Below are positions 27,257-36,111 of a DNA stretch of 64,000 bases, piece by piece. The stretch lies in the NCBI GenBank assembly GCA_937893155.1, contig CALBGU010000081.1, positions 10,743-74,742 on the forward strand, given 5' to 3'. The stretch comes from an uncultured Treponema sp. GTDB taxonomy: Bacteria > Spirochaetota > Spirochaetia > Treponematales > Treponemataceae. Each line of letters opens with the position of its first letter. Within the stretch, counting starts at the first letter, position 1. Below the pieces are notes generated by a model that was given only the letters and a program-made list of their open reading frames with translations, searched no databases and was not told where the DNA came from. The position numbers and the translations under genes were made by a program.

Positions 27257-28396
27257 AATTTTGAGCGATGGATTTTTTTTCTCCATTTCAAAAATAATGC
27301 GGTCAAGTTTTTTCTTTTTTTCGCTTCCCAAATCAAATAATTCGCCTTGCAGTTTTTTTTCATCTTCCACATTTTGCACGCCGATTCCAATCAACCTGAC
27401 GGATTTTCCCTGCTTCATTTTGCTCCAAAACAGCCGTTTCGCTCGGTCAAAAAGGTCGTCCGTCGAAGAAACATACTCATCATGCGTGCTTTGAACCGAA
27501 ACGGTAGAAAAATCGCCGTATCGGATTTTTACGCACACGGTTCTGCCCGTCTGCCCCGCGTCATACAGCCTATACATCACGTCCTGCGCGATTTCCAGAA
27601 GACGTGAATCTATCGCGTCGCGGTCGGTCAAATCCGCAGGAAAAGTGCGCTCCGCACTCACGGAATGGCTTTCCGGCTCTGCCCCCATATTTTCGTCCTC
27701 AATACCGTGAGAAGCGTTGTACAAAAATTTTCCACACGCCTTTCCAAAATTGGATTGCAAACTTTGCAACGTTGCTTTATTCAGCGCAGAAATGCTTGAA
27801 AATCCCGCAGCACGAATTTTTGCAAGCGTTTTTTCACCAGCTCCCCATAATTTTTCGAGCGGAATTGACAACATAAAATCTTCTTCTTTGCCGCGCGGCA
27901 CAACAAAAAATCCATTCGGCTTTCGCATTCCCGACGCAATTTTTGCAATATACTGCGTTGATGCCAGCCCCACGCTGACTGTCAGCCCCGTTTTTTCAAA
28001 GATTTCAGATTTTACTTTTCTGGCAACTTTCACTGGAGGTCCCAGCAATTTTTCCATTCCCGTTAAATCAACCAGCGCCTCGTCTATGGACATTTGAATG
28101 ACCGTCGGCGAATATTGTGATAAAATTCGCATTATTTCGCGGGATTTTTCACGATACCGCTCCATTCTTGGACGCACAAAAATCGCCTGCGGGCAAAGAC
28201 GAACCGCCCGAGAAACCGGCATTGCGGAATGAACACCAAACGCCCGCGCCTCATAAGACGCAGTGGACACAACACTCCGCTCATCACCCGGAAGACCGCC
28301 GACAACGACGGGTTTCCCACGATAATACGGATTGTCGAGTTGTTCGACCGAGGCAAAAAAAGCGTCCATATCCACATGCAAATACACGCCGCTCAT
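22676..28396 (-). CDS. dinB: DNA polymerase IV fused in frame to a large outer-membrane protein
   Basis: A single 1906-codon frame. Residues 1 to about 345 are a full Y-family polymerase: palm MDAFFASVEQ, fingers YEARAFGVHSAMP, catalytic QMSIDEALVDLTG, a thumb helix-hairpin-helix region and the little finger. They are followed by a beta-clamp binding motif QGELFDL (350-356). The polymerase should end near residue 385 (KIMKARLL). Instead the frame continues, without a stop, through a typical signal peptide (MKARLLKPKQKSFLLPFF onward, starting at residue 381) into about 1500 residues of secreted protein. The first ATG overlaps the stop of the preceding membrane-protein gene (ATGA). Either this is a real fusion, or the second part starts internally, or a sequence error hides a stop. 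The polymerase assignment itself is secure. Confidence 0.8.
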   Translation of the reverse strand: MSGVYLHVDMDAFFASVEQLDNPYYRGKPVVVGGLPGDERSVVSTASYEARAFGVHSAMPVSRAVRLCPQAIFVRPRMERYREKSREIMRILSQYSPTVIQMSIDEALVDLTGMEKLLGPPVKVARKVKSEIFEKTGLTVSVGLASTQYIAKIASGMRKPNGFFVVPRGKEEDFMLSIPLEKLWGAGEKTLAKIRAAGFSSISALNKATLQSLQSNFGKACGKFLYNASHGIEDENMGAEPESHSVSAERTFPADLTDRDAIDSRLLEIAQDVMYRLYDAGQTGRTVCVKIRYGDFSTVSVQSTHDEYVSSTDDLFDRAKRLFWSKMKQGKSVRLIGIGVQNVEDEKKLQGELFDLGSEKKKKLDRIIFEMEKKNPSLKIMKARLLKPKQKSFLLPFFLLFLIIFSNSAKAQSKFVSNDENLELDIRGHWYSSVETGAGISGGYGNGFESTTESPVFTQDVDMSIYFLLNRMWYFEADFADEFDTNTIAAGYIGNGYLKHARIANRGITFPGEYSIHLFQKSIGGGENESPGFLLHFEGEKWKADTVLRYDMMQARSRTFYGDFAEDTQEIAISGYETGYKYELPAEAIRDIDAVFVESDSGSYRAGKRKFRKLNTDEYIISVHEQTITFSDSAKASRTDSGELPAVLVTFRTKKQSEIQSALGDWGDAGSFLGEVQAFFGQNGHSVDIKRYAYDFFTEISSEFALVLQSPAGFSPFAVCSLYDVGATDIVNAAVISESTKTESAVYLAAVIDKEGGDENALIELYADSSSYAASSRFPLADSFPGFYLGFPEDCDLIIQTTSYTETVGYEIGTKAADVSVYINDIADTNARYDRDSGYVTPSVAVGAGDKVRIIWYEETGYSATGAVTGAAGFRYEFFPGLSADISTAGRWSYSPDSSYADASTASPAFAAVSSAVRYQSDSLEIEIAGALSAETDNTTGLYRILGMDENSAETNTLSESAGVSVPAGIEPVLNARPFGSADSSFSLPIELSESKKDSASVDSGTKDSAVSGYAIPIDWNFSAIRATADNPAWRAVTIALGSAGTALASAQTFSIALKNENPSAFSADTPVEIFLQLGVNSDADFSAESCEAIPTWLVSKASSDVLRSFSLGESGWQTVTVRLTDEDRAFLGTFTGARLIVASSSTEKNASGKLKAGVFEIAGTSFAVSADGFSTTVREDTPASVSAEWGVSVGAISDSTVSTFNTSANSVAGIKWQKETDISSSNTYITLSQYVDETDISGYKNLAFYVFLTQSLESDDALTFSFVRQTDAGSDEVENAVNCVISGENLSKDSWHKVEVDLKSEKVYVDSDFAGRASVDTDVIASKLIVKLNADGADSGCFFIDELHLSEISPDLAAKSAVTLNYQKDGAIVSLGDAEILHDFFVKTSANTSNGTKKTQASESVAAGIGIWKVDIGGNEAHRSDSNYMFSSVGHFAQTNDAIFGIFDFSEAYQLDNEGKKQKKSNSLALELPVAHLEGSSQTIASTIYKTQDACVSAESDIDRLHIEAEATVYQKIKANYSSEYSESYADNTKFQFDAGKSDAKKRKTTGNATVFYKFNALKFTPELHAEAADTYTLSSSAKQTDYTQYLLTLPLTIGKQRFSLSYMREGGGNAKVNAGGSYTEDAKYLLTADRMYLYTAIPCNDLVNTKLADTMLESSSASSSTQYYYATYAASWRRAAADSALDLVIPSSINASFARQITASSTKNDIYNAKASISYSANNVLGSYSALRLFKWYNEDEFGAHFSSAVKIPRAAPEDYTFSHSAELTSAFFFSKKDSFKTALEGTVESDDAWSAKCTFSYKRERKTSPLVSFVQMCKPSLDVSSVSVTKIDSLKFTASQKKSTTTTNARYKRAQSVVYTHESDAAFSKYLTVVTVVSPEFSNVSDSLIYAGITLSASVKITF

Positions 28397-30315
28397 ACAG
28401 AATCCCCTGATTTTTTTGCAGTGGAATCATCATTTTTTTCGTTCGTAGAAAGTTTTACTGTTTCTTTTGTAACAGTATTATCATCAGTTTTTAGCCACGC
28501 TGTTATTGTTATCACGGTCGTAGAAGTGTTATCGGCAGAATAATCAAGCAAAAAATCTTGAGCGGGATTATCTGGCAGCAAAAAATACGCCGAATGTGCA
28601 TTATGGCGGATTTCAAACTCAAATGAACAGTCATAAACAGGCGAGCCTTCAAGCGAATTTGCCGAAATCTCATAGCGTAAAACAGGAAAATCGGAAAAAA
28701 TACGCAAATGTTTTGTATACATACCAAGAAATTCCGTTTCAGTTATCTCTGCGCGGATATGGTCCGCAGTTTTCGATTCCGCCAAAATCATTTCGTTCGT
28801 TTCCGTTTTTACACGAAAATAGCGTTCTTGAAACTTTTCGGTAGCAAGCGCAAGTGCAAAAATCAATAAAGCCGAAAAGACCAAAAGCACAAATGCGAAT
28901 TTTAAGATTATTTTCTTTTTTCTAATTAAAATGCGAACCCACATAAAAACAAACGGCAACAAAACCATACAAAACAGAAGATTTGAAAACGGGCTACAAA
29001 TCGCTACAGAATAGAGATTTTCGGGAGGAATGAAGCGCAAAGATTCTATGCTGTACGGTATAAAAGGCAAAATCATAAGCGCAATACTTACGATAAGCGG
29101 AACCATTGAGCGGAGTGTTCTTGAAATGTAGGTTAAAAAATATTCCAATCCAAAAAGCAAAACAAATGACACATCAATAGATGAGAAAATGCAAATATTT
29201 AAAATTTCCACCGTATCTATCAAATACGGGAATGATTTTTCAGAAAATGAAATAATAAAAATGCGCGACTGAATGATGTAAAAAAGCGATGTAATGACAA
29301 ACGTCAAAAGCATTTTTATACCAATTATTCTCGGAATAGAAAGGTCTTTGTACGCGATAATTTTTCCCACAATGAACTGCGAAATCTCGATTGCGCCGAA
29401 TGTGACAGCGATTGTTACAGGAATAAACGCAAATGTTTTGAAAAACGCCGTGCGCCGTTTGTAGCTGTCAGTTCCGAATAAAAAAGAAACTTCGCAAAGC
29501 AAAAAAAGAGCAACAGCAACAATAAAAATCAAGACATTCGCAAAAATTTTTTCGGTTATCCAAAATCGGTATTCTTTTACCTGTAAGGAAATATAATGGC
29601 TATTCCACTGTACATCACTACGTTTTTCAGCAGAAACAAAATCGATAATTGCTGCAATTTCGGGGGTATTTGCGCGGATTATCAGCGACACCGCCGGGAT
29701 TTCATTTTGCAAGAAAAGCGAAAGCCGCTCATTTTTTTTTGCCAATCCTAAGCGATAAATCGGGAAAAATAAATGAGGCATTTTCAAGTGCAAACCATTT
29801 TTATAAAAAGAATCTGAAATATCTTTTACCAACGAAAAGGGCGCAATTTTTTCATCAGAACCAGCAACAAGAGCATTTTCGTCCCCAAAATCCACCAGAA
29901 GCACAGAAACGCCGTCGCTCGTATCCAGCCGAGATAAAAATGCACTCGTTCCGCATTGCAAAAGATTGGGTGCCATTTCTTTTACCGGCGGCTTTTTATC
30001 GTTAGCGGCAAAAAGAACCGTAACCCCCGTTTTTAGATTTGCCGCAGAAAGTGAATCCAACAAAATTTTTGTGCCGTCGTCATAAAAATCCAAGGCAGAT
30101 TCTTTTTCTATATCAATAATAAGCGATATTTTTCCATCTTCTCCCAAAAAATCCAACAAAATATTTTCTGGGAAAAATTCTCCGCCAGACGGCACAAGAC
30201 TTTGCGTTTTCGGAGAAAATCCATCGCGTTCAAGCCGTTCAAAAAGCGTATCGGCGGCAAGCGGCACGTGAAAAAAGAGAAAAAAAAGGGCAATTTTGAA
30301 AAAAATCTTTTGCAT
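28393..30315 (-). CDS. Polytopic membrane protein of unknown function
   Basis: 640 aa. Cleavable signal peptide (MQKIFFKIALFFLFFHVPLA), then about 240 residues outside the membrane with short acidic strands (ISLIIDIEKESALDFYDDG, VSVLLVDFGDENALVAGSDE). Seven or eight membrane segments follow, and a last soluble domain of about 130 residues (YEISANSLEGSPVYDCSFEF). The plan resembles M28-peptidase-like membrane proteins, but no metal ligands stand out, so no function is given. TATAAT lies 11 nt before the ATG with no ribosome binding site. Its stop overlaps the dinB start, making one operon with the dinB/outer-membrane frame, which suggests the pair of envelope proteins work together. Confidence 0.75.
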   Translation of the reverse strand: MQKIFFKIALFFLFFHVPLAADTLFERLERDGFSPKTQSLVPSGGEFFPENILLDFLGEDGKISLIIDIEKESALDFYDDGTKILLDSLSAANLKTGVTVLFAANDKKPPVKEMAPNLLQCGTSAFLSRLDTSDGVSVLLVDFGDENALVAGSDEKIAPFSLVKDISDSFYKNGLHLKMPHLFFPIYRLGLAKKNERLSLFLQNEIPAVSLIIRANTPEIAAIIDFVSAEKRSDVQWNSHYISLQVKEYRFWITEKIFANVLIFIVAVALFLLCEVSFLFGTDSYKRRTAFFKTFAFIPVTIAVTFGAIEISQFIVGKIIAYKDLSIPRIIGIKMLLTFVITSLFYIIQSRIFIISFSEKSFPYLIDTVEILNICIFSSIDVSFVLLFGLEYFLTYISRTLRSMVPLIVSIALMILPFIPYSIESLRFIPPENLYSVAICSPFSNLLFCMVLLPFVFMWVRILIRKKKIILKFAFVLLVFSALLIFALALATEKFQERYFRVKTETNEMILAESKTADHIRAEITETEFLGMYTKHLRIFSDFPVLRYEISANSLEGSPVYDCSFEFEIRHNAHSAYFLLPDNPAQDFLLDYSADNTSTTVITITAWLKTDDNTVTKETVKLSTNEKNDDSTAKKSGDSV

Positions 30316-30399
30316 AGTTGGCTTCTATTATAATTTACTCTAATAAGTGTTTACTTTTCAAGGTCTGTCCGTTATAATTTACGATAGGAGTAACGCATA

Positions 30400-31563
30400 A
30401 TGTGTGCACAAGAGAAAAAATTTTTATTAAATATTCCGCTTAAATTGATTTTGACAGATGAAGGCACGAGTCATTTTATAAGCAACAACAAAAAACTAAT
30501 GCGAATAAAATTGGCAGATAATCGCGAAAAATTCGGTATCAGTTTAACAAATTTTTCACCGATTTCCGTGCAAAATATGATTTTGCTTGATTATGTCAAA
30601 AATATCGAAATTTCTATGCCAGAATTTGTTTCTCGACGGCAGGAAGTTATGGATTTGTCAAAAGTTGTGGTGTATTCATTGATGTACAAGCAATTCAATC
30701 ACGAACTTTTTAGCAAATTGGTTGCCTGCGAATGTGTCAGAAAATACAATCGCTCAAATCCAACGCAGATTTTGGACGAGCAGACGCAGATTTCCGAGAA
30801 AGAGCTATTGCGGCTTATGCCAAACAGAAATATCGTTATCAAAAAAGCAAAAAAAATGATTCTTGACCCCATTTGGAAAGACATCATGGAAAATGCGGAT
30901 TATACGCCCGAAGAGCGCAATTTGTATCTTTTGATGACCGAAAAATTTTTGGACAGAATGAACAACATCAGTTGGTTCATTGTAACAAAATTTGCAAAAG
31001 ATGACGGATTCCCGCAAATCGAAAAGGAACTTCGCGCCAAGCTCACCGAATATATGGAAAAATCCCAGCTTGCCGAATACATTTCGCTTATGGTGATGGA
31101 ACTCGCGCTGAGCAACGAAAATGCAAATTTGCACAAAAAAGCCGCCGTTATGTTCAACGGTATGGTTGACGATGTGGAAGAACTGCTGCGCGACCCAAAA
31201 GAGCGGCTCAGGCTGATAAACCAACTCGTAAAAGACAACGAACTGGTGTATATTTCGTGGCAAATCGGCGGAAATTCCACCACGTCGGTCGGAAATCGCG
31301 GAAAACTCGAAATCTCGCTTTACAACAAGGCAGGCGAATTTGAAGAAGTAAAAGCAAGTGTTGAATCCGCAATGGTCGAGGGGACTACAAAAAAATCTTT
31401 GGTTGATTTTTACCGAGCTTCAAACGGCGATAACCAAAATCTCGGGTTGAGCTATTTGTCGTATGTTGACGAGGCTTGTAAAAAAGTGGGCGTACGATTT
31501 GAGTCCATGGTAAAACAATTTTCAAACGATTTGACAGCAACAAAGCTCAATTTTGATTTCTGA
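30400..31563 (+). CDS. Conserved-looking protein of unknown function
   Basis: 387 aa, soluble, mostly helical and rich in Lys and Glu; no signal peptide or membrane segment. TATAAT (30373-30378) and TAGGAG before the ATG mark a normal start. No known motif was found. A helical core (LLMTEKFLDRMNNISWFIVT, then MEKSQLAEYISLMVMELALS) is followed by a strand-rich end (LEISLYNKAGEFEEVKASVE). Its stop overlaps the start of the lipoprotein gene by one base (TGATG), so the two are co-translated. The function is unknown. Confidence 0.75.
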   Translation: MCAQEKKFLLNIPLKLILTDEGTSHFISNNKKLMRIKLADNREKFGISLTNFSPISVQNMILLDYVKNIEISMPEFVSRRQEVMDLSKVVVYSLMYKQFNHELFSKLVACECVRKYNRSNPTQILDEQTQISEKELLRLMPNRNIVIKKAKKMILDPIWKDIMENADYTPEERNLYLLMTEKFLDRMNNISWFIVTKFAKDDGFPQIEKELRAKLTEYMEKSQLAEYISLMVMELALSNENANLHKKAAVMFNGMVDDVEELLRDPKERLRLINQLVKDNELVYISWQIGGNSTTSVGNRGKLEISLYNKAGEFEEVKASVESAMVEGTTKKSLVDFYRASNGDNQNLGLSYLSYVDEACKKVGVRFESMVKQFSNDLTATKLNFDF

Positions 31564-32213
31564 TGTCTGCAAAAAAAAGCCGTTTCTTTTTGATTTTTGC
31601 AATTTTGCCGTTTTTGACCAGCTGTAGCAACGTCGTCTGCGATGTTTCAGATGTTCAGGCGACGGTGGTTTTTGATTATCACGATGAAGAATCCCTGCCC
31701 GACTCAAGAACGTGCATTTTTGTAAAAATCGACGGCGATGTTTCCCGCACCGAAAGCATAAAAATCGTAAACACCGAAAATAAATACGAATGGCGAGTTG
31801 AAAATCCAACGCTGCTGCAATCAAAAGCAGGAGACTGGGCAGGCTCGGCAAATGTGCGCGGAGAGGGCGAAAATGCGCTTCCACAAGGAAATTATCGGCT
31901 CCATTACAAAAATATGGCGGGAGAAGAAGCCGAAATGGATTTTTCGGTAATATATCCGGCACAGTTTTCAGAACAGCAAGCGACGGATTTTCCAAAAGCA
32001 CTCACCGATGATTCTTTGACGTTCTCTGAAAAAATCGCGGTATACGATAAAAACGGTGATTTACTTTTTTTTGGAAACATCGAAAAAAACACGGATTCCA
32101 TTTTGAAAAAATTCCCTGATGCCGATTTTATACGCGTTTGTTACGAGGATAATTCCAAAAAATATATGTGTTTTATGCCGCCTGAGTATCTTGAAAAAAA
32201 AGCGGAAAACTAA
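31563..32213 (+). CDS. Predicted lipoprotein
   Basis: 216 aa. Lipoprotein signal MSAKKSRFFLIFAILPFLTSC, with a spirochaete-type lipobox FLTSC whose Cys 21 would be acylated. The mature part looks like two small beta domains (VVFDYHDEESLPDSRTCIFV, then NYRLHYKNMAGEEAEMDFSV), and it ends with KKYMCFMPPEYLEKKAEN. No catalytic motif is visible. It is coupled to the preceding gene and followed after 40 bp by trmB. Confidence 0.8.
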   Translation: MSAKKSRFFLIFAILPFLTSCSNVVCDVSDVQATVVFDYHDEESLPDSRTCIFVKIDGDVSRTESIKIVNTENKYEWRVENPTLLQSKAGDWAGSANVRGEGENALPQGNYRLHYKNMAGEEAEMDFSVIYPAQFSEQQATDFPKALTDDSLTFSEKIAVYDKNGDLLFFGNIEKNTDSILKKFPDADFIRVCYEDNSKKYMCFMPPEYLEKKAEN

Positions 32214-32253
32214 CATGCTGTCATTGCTAAGATAATCAATCTAAATCTTTATT

Positions 32254-32973
32254 ATGGAAGAAAATATGAGCGAAACGACAATCGAAGAAAATGCAAGCAA
32301 TACAACGATGCGAGCAATTCACACTTATGTTATTCGCGCAGGACGAATGACCAGCGCGCAAAAAAATGACTACGAACAGCTTTCGGAGCAATGGTGCATT
32401 CCATTTGCAAGCGAAACGCTGGATTTCAGCGCACTGTTCGGCAACAACAATCCTGTTATTATCGAAATCGGTTTTGGCATGGGGCACGCAACAGCGCAGA
32501 TAGCCGCAGAAAATCCCGAGATAAATTATGTGGGCTTGGAAGTGCATAAACCTGGCATTGGGCGGCTTTTGGGCGAAATCAGAACGCGAAATCTGAAAAA
32601 TATCCGCATTATTGAGCACGATGCTATTGAAGTGCTTGAAAAAATGGTTGCAGACGGCTCAGTGAACGGCTTTCACGTTTTTTTTCCTGACCCGTGGCCG
32701 AAAAAAAAGCACCACAAACGCCGTCTGATGCAGCGCCCGCGCACCAATCTTTTGGCAAAAAAACTGCACATCGGCGGCTACATTTATATGGCGACGGATT
32801 GGGTGCCGTATGCCGAAAGCGCGCTTGAAGAATTGACGGCAACCGAGGGCATTCAGAACAAATACGACGGTTTTGCGCCGCACCAGATATGGAGACCGGA
32901 AACAAAATTTGAGCAAAAAGGGATTCGTGCAGCACACGAAATCCGTGAACTTTTCTTTGAAAAACAGGCGTAA
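32254..32973 (+). CDS. trmB: tRNA (guanine-N7-)-methyltransferase
   Basis: 239 aa. It methylates G46 in the variable loop of tRNAs with S-adenosylmethionine. SAM-binding motif IIEIGFGMGHATAQIA, then YVGLEVHKPGIGRLL, and the signature VFFPDPWPKKKHHKRRL. A later RWKPETKFE-like stretch is seen as WRPETKFEQKG. Two ATGs 12 bp apart (32254 and 32266) are possible. The second has GGAAG at good spacing. Two bases separate its stop from the ligA start region, so both genes share a message. Confidence 0.95.
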   Translation: MEENMSETTIEENASNTTMRAIHTYVIRAGRMTSAQKNDYEQLSEQWCIPFASETLDFSALFGNNNPVIIEIGFGMGHATAQIAAENPEINYVGLEVHKPGIGRLLGEIRTRNLKNIRIIEHDAIEVLEKMVADGSVNGFHVFFPDPWPKKKHHKRRLMQRPRTNLLAKKLHIGGYIYMATDWVPYAESALEELTATEGIQNKYDGFAPHQIWRPETKFEQKGIRAAHEIRELFFEKQA

Positions 32974-32975
32974 AA

Positions 32976-34898
32976 ATGAGCGAATCACATCTTTTTGACG
33001 ACACAGCATTTCGGGCGGCGGAACTTGCCACACTGATAAAAAAATATCAAGATTCTTATTACAACGGCGAGGGCGAAATTTCAGACGCAGAATTTGATAA
33101 ACTCTGGGACGAACTCAAAGCAATCGACCCCGAAAATCCTATTTTGCACCGCGTAGGTGCGGATTCTGGCGCATTTGCAAAATCCCGCCACGTTATGCCG
33201 ATGGGAAGTCAGGAAAAAGCGGCAAATCCCGCGCAATTTTTGGATTGGGCAAAAAAGCACGTTTACGACGAATATCTGGTTGAATACAAGCTGGACGGCG
33301 CAAGTCTGGAATTGCAATTCGAGCGCGGAAAACTCATTCGGGCAGTAACACGCGGCGACGGCACAATCGGAGACGACATCACCGCGAATGCGCTCAAAAT
33401 GAACGGCGTGCTTGCTGAAATCCAAGGCGATTTTTCGGGCGGTGTGCGCGGCGAAGTGCTGATGTTTCACCGCGTTCACGATGAATTATATGCCGACAAA
33501 GCGAATTGCCGCAATGCCGCAAATGGCGTGATGAAGCGAAAAGACGGTGTTGGAGCGGAGCACCTCAATTTTATCGCCTACGATGCACAGGCTTCTGACG
33601 CGGCAAAAAGCCCTTTTTTTGATGAAGAGCAAAAAATACACTGGCTTTCGGAATGTGGATTTGCTGTCGTGCCGCTCAAAATCGTGAAAACAGCAGACGA
33701 GGTGATTTCGTATCGCGCCGAAGTTGCCCAAAATCGCAAAACCATTGATTACGACATCGACGGGCTGGTGGTCAAAGAGCGCACCATCGACCGCGACGAC
33801 GCATCTCGCGCCCGTCCCGACCGTCAAATTGCATTCAAGTTTGAGCTTGAGGAAGCCGAAACGACCGTGCGGAACGTGGAATGGAGCGAATCAGGCGCAA
33901 CGTACACCCCGATTGCCGAGTTCGACGCGGTAGAGCTCAACGGCACCACCGTGCAGCGCGCCAGCCTTGTAAACACAGGAAAAATTCGTGAACTTGGGCT
34001 AAAAATCGGTAGCCGCGTCATTGTGGTAAAACGCGGCGAGATTATCCCCAAAATCGAGCGAGTCACGGGCGAAAGTGACGGCACGCATCCCGTGTCTGTT
34101 CCCCAAAAATGCGCCGTCTGCGGCACTGCACTGGTGGACGAAGGGACGCGGTTGTATTGCCCGAACGTGCATTGCGCAAAACGGGAGCTTCACCAGCTTC
34201 TCAAATGGATTTCCGTCATCGACATTCGCGATTTGGGAACGACGCTCGCAGAAAAATTATTCGCCGACGGAAAAATCTCCACGATTTCGAGCCTGTATGC
34301 GCTGGACGAAAACACGCTTGTGCCGTATTTTTTGGACGAAAAAAGCATTTCTGCCGAAAAAACATCGCTCGGTGCAAAAAAAGTTGCCGCATCAATTCAG
34401 GCACACCGAACCGTGAAGCTGTCGGCGTTTGTGGCAGGATTCGACATCGAGGGTATCGGCGAAACGCTCGTGGAAAAACTGATTGCGGCAGGCTACAACA
34501 CGCTGGAATCGCTTTTGGCACTGACCGAAGAGCACGTTGCTTCGGTTGCGGGCTTTGCCGAAATTATGGCGCGGACGTTCGTTCTGGGAATGGCGGAAAA
34601 TGCCGAAGAAATGCGCGCGCTCATCAGCAGCGGCACGATTTCGATTGAGAATGAACAAGCAGGCGGTGCGCTTTCGGGATTGTCGTTCTGTTTTACGGGC
34701 GAACTTTCAATGAAACGCTCTGACGCGCAAAATCTGGTTAAATCGCTCGGGGGCACGGTAAAAACAAGCGTTGGAAAAGGCTTGAGCTATCTGGTTACAA
34801 ACGACACGGCAAGCGGCTCCACAAAAAACGCGAAAGCGGCAAAACTGGGCATTCCCGTCATTGACGAAGCCGAATTTCTGCGCCTCGCGGGAAAATAA
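32976..34898 (+). CDS. ligA: NAD+-dependent DNA ligase
   Basis: 640 aa, slightly short of the common 670. It seals nicks in replication and repair. Domain order: Ia helical domain (YYNGEGEISDAEFDKLWDEL), the adenylation domain with the active Lys 105 in YKLDGAS and TRGDGTIGDDIT, an OB fold, the four-Cys zinc finger CAVCG / CPNVHC (about 380-400), helix-hairpin-helix repeats (GFDIEGIGETLVEKLIAAGY) and a C-terminal BRCT domain (LSGLSFCFTGELSMKRSDAQ). All core motifs are present. Confidence 0.97.
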   Translation: MSESHLFDDTAFRAAELATLIKKYQDSYYNGEGEISDAEFDKLWDELKAIDPENPILHRVGADSGAFAKSRHVMPMGSQEKAANPAQFLDWAKKHVYDEYLVEYKLDGASLELQFERGKLIRAVTRGDGTIGDDITANALKMNGVLAEIQGDFSGGVRGEVLMFHRVHDELYADKANCRNAANGVMKRKDGVGAEHLNFIAYDAQASDAAKSPFFDEEQKIHWLSECGFAVVPLKIVKTADEVISYRAEVAQNRKTIDYDIDGLVVKERTIDRDDASRARPDRQIAFKFELEEAETTVRNVEWSESGATYTPIAEFDAVELNGTTVQRASLVNTGKIRELGLKIGSRVIVVKRGEIIPKIERVTGESDGTHPVSVPQKCAVCGTALVDEGTRLYCPNVHCAKRELHQLLKWISVIDIRDLGTTLAEKLFADGKISTISSLYALDENTLVPYFLDEKSISAEKTSLGAKKVAASIQAHRTVKLSAFVAGFDIEGIGETLVEKLIAAGYNTLESLLALTEEHVASVAGFAEIMARTFVLGMAENAEEMRALISSGTISIENEQAGGALSGLSFCFTGELSMKRSDAQNLVKSLGGTVKTSVGKGLSYLVTNDTASGSTKNAKAAKLGIPVIDEAEFLRLAGK

Positions 34899-34913
34899 TA
34901 AGGAAGAGCAGCT

Positions 34914-35726
34914 ATGTTGTTGATTTTTTTAGGCGCAATTTTCATTTTATACGACATCGTTTTGCTTTCCATACACCCGGGGACGCTCTTGAGCACGCTT
35001 TTTTCGTTCACCCACATTTGGACAGCATTCGGCGCGCTCCTCATCTTTACGGCGGTCAACCGCAAAAAACGCGGTCGCTTTTTTTGGTGCGCGTGGAAAA
35101 AGCAATCCAAAGCGGCTGCACTCGCACTGCTCATTTTTTGCGCCGCACTTTCGGCAGTCAATTTGGGATTTATCCTCACGCCGCGGCTGGCAAGCGCAGA
35201 AAGCGAAGCGGATTATGTGATTTTGCTCGGCGGCGGCATCGACAAAAACGGAGAACTTTCCGAAACGGTGCTCAAGCGTGTAAACAAAGCCGCGGCATAT
35301 CTTTTGCACCACAAAAACGCGCTCTGCGTTGCAACAGGCGGAAAAGCGATGTGGTCAAACTACGCCGAAGCCCCCGAACTCAAGCGGCAACTGATTCTTT
35401 TGGGCGTGGCAGAACAGCAAATCGTGATAGAAGACAGAGCGCTCGACACAATCCAAAATTTGCAATACAGCGCGGCGGTGCTTTCCGATTGCACGGGAAA
35501 AAGCCAAAAAGAGATTCTAGACAGCCGCGTTATCATCGTGTCGAACTTTTTTCACCTGCGCCGAGCCGAACGATTAGCGTCGCGGATTGGATTTACCAAC
35601 GTCAGCGGGCTTGGCACCGAAGTCGAGCCGTACACCGTGCCGCATAATTACCTGCGCGAAATCTCGGCATACATCAAACTCAATCTGCGGATTCTGCTCA
35701 CGGGCAAACCGCAGAAATTGGCATAA
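34914..35726 (+). CDS. DUF218/ElyC-SanA-YdcF family membrane protein
   Basis: 270 aa. Two N-terminal membrane segments (FLGAIFILYDIVLLSI and AALALLIFCAALSAVNLGFIL) precede a DUF218 domain: ADYVILLGGGIDKNGELSET, then CVATGGKA, EDRALDTIQNLQYS (the EDxSxxTxxN-like block) and VIIVSNFFHLRRAERLASRI. Members with this plan act in envelope or wall metabolism, or vancomycin tolerance, by an unclear reaction. GGAAG lies 9 bp before the ATG. It is 15 bp after ligA. It is followed by a 41-bp repeat array with no clear terminator of its own. Confidence 0.85.
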   Translation: MLLIFLGAIFILYDIVLLSIHPGTLLSTLFSFTHIWTAFGALLIFTAVNRKKRGRFFWCAWKKQSKAAALALLIFCAALSAVNLGFILTPRLASAESEADYVILLGGGIDKNGELSETVLKRVNKAAAYLLHHKNALCVATGGKAMWSNYAEAPELKRQLILLGVAEQQIVIEDRALDTIQNLQYSAAVLSDCTGKSQKEILDSRVIIVSNFFHLRRAERLASRIGFTNVSGLGTEVEPYTVPHNYLREISAYIKLNLRILLTGKPQKLA

Positions 35727-35837
35727 AAAAGCACTGTCATTGCAAAAGATATACTGATTGTGAAGTTTATCATTGACGAACTTGTTTCGGAATTTCTCGC
35801 GAGGGCAAAAAGGAGAGCGTGCTTTTTCAGGTAAACG

Positions 35838-36001
35838 CTTCTCTTAAATTAGGATTGAAATACTTGTTTAGGCAAAGCCTTCTCTTAAAATAGGATTGAC
35901 GTACCTGTTTAGGAAAAGGCTTCTCTTAAAATAAGATTGACGTACCTAAACAGGTAAAGTCTTCCTTGAAATTAGGCTGAAAATACCTAAAATGATATGT
36001 T
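35838..36001. repeat. 41-bp tandem array (CTTCTCTTAA type)
   Basis: CTTCTCTTAA recurs at 35838, 35879 and 35920, and CTTCCTTGAA at 35961, each exactly 41 bp apart. The unit also holds TAGGATTGACGTACC and TGTTTAGG. One unit carries ACAGGTAAAGTCT, which also occurs in the array at 17252. It occupies the 385-bp convergent gap between the DUF218 gene and lon. The rest of the gap is the lon terminator and plain sequence. Confidence 0.85.
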
Positions 36002-36066
36002 CCGAACTGAACTCTGTTCCTGTCATTATCGAACGAACTTCACAGACGTTCGCCTAAGCGAAAACA

Positions 36067-36101
36067 AAAAGCACCGAATAAAAACAGATTCGGTGCTTTT
36101 G
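36067..36101. terminator. Bidirectional terminator after lon
   Basis: AAAAGCACCGAAT / ATTCGGTGCTTTT with an 8-nt A-rich loop, T-rich on both sides. It sits 10 bp past the lon stop. Confidence 0.92.
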
Positions 36102-36111
36102 TTTATTGCGA

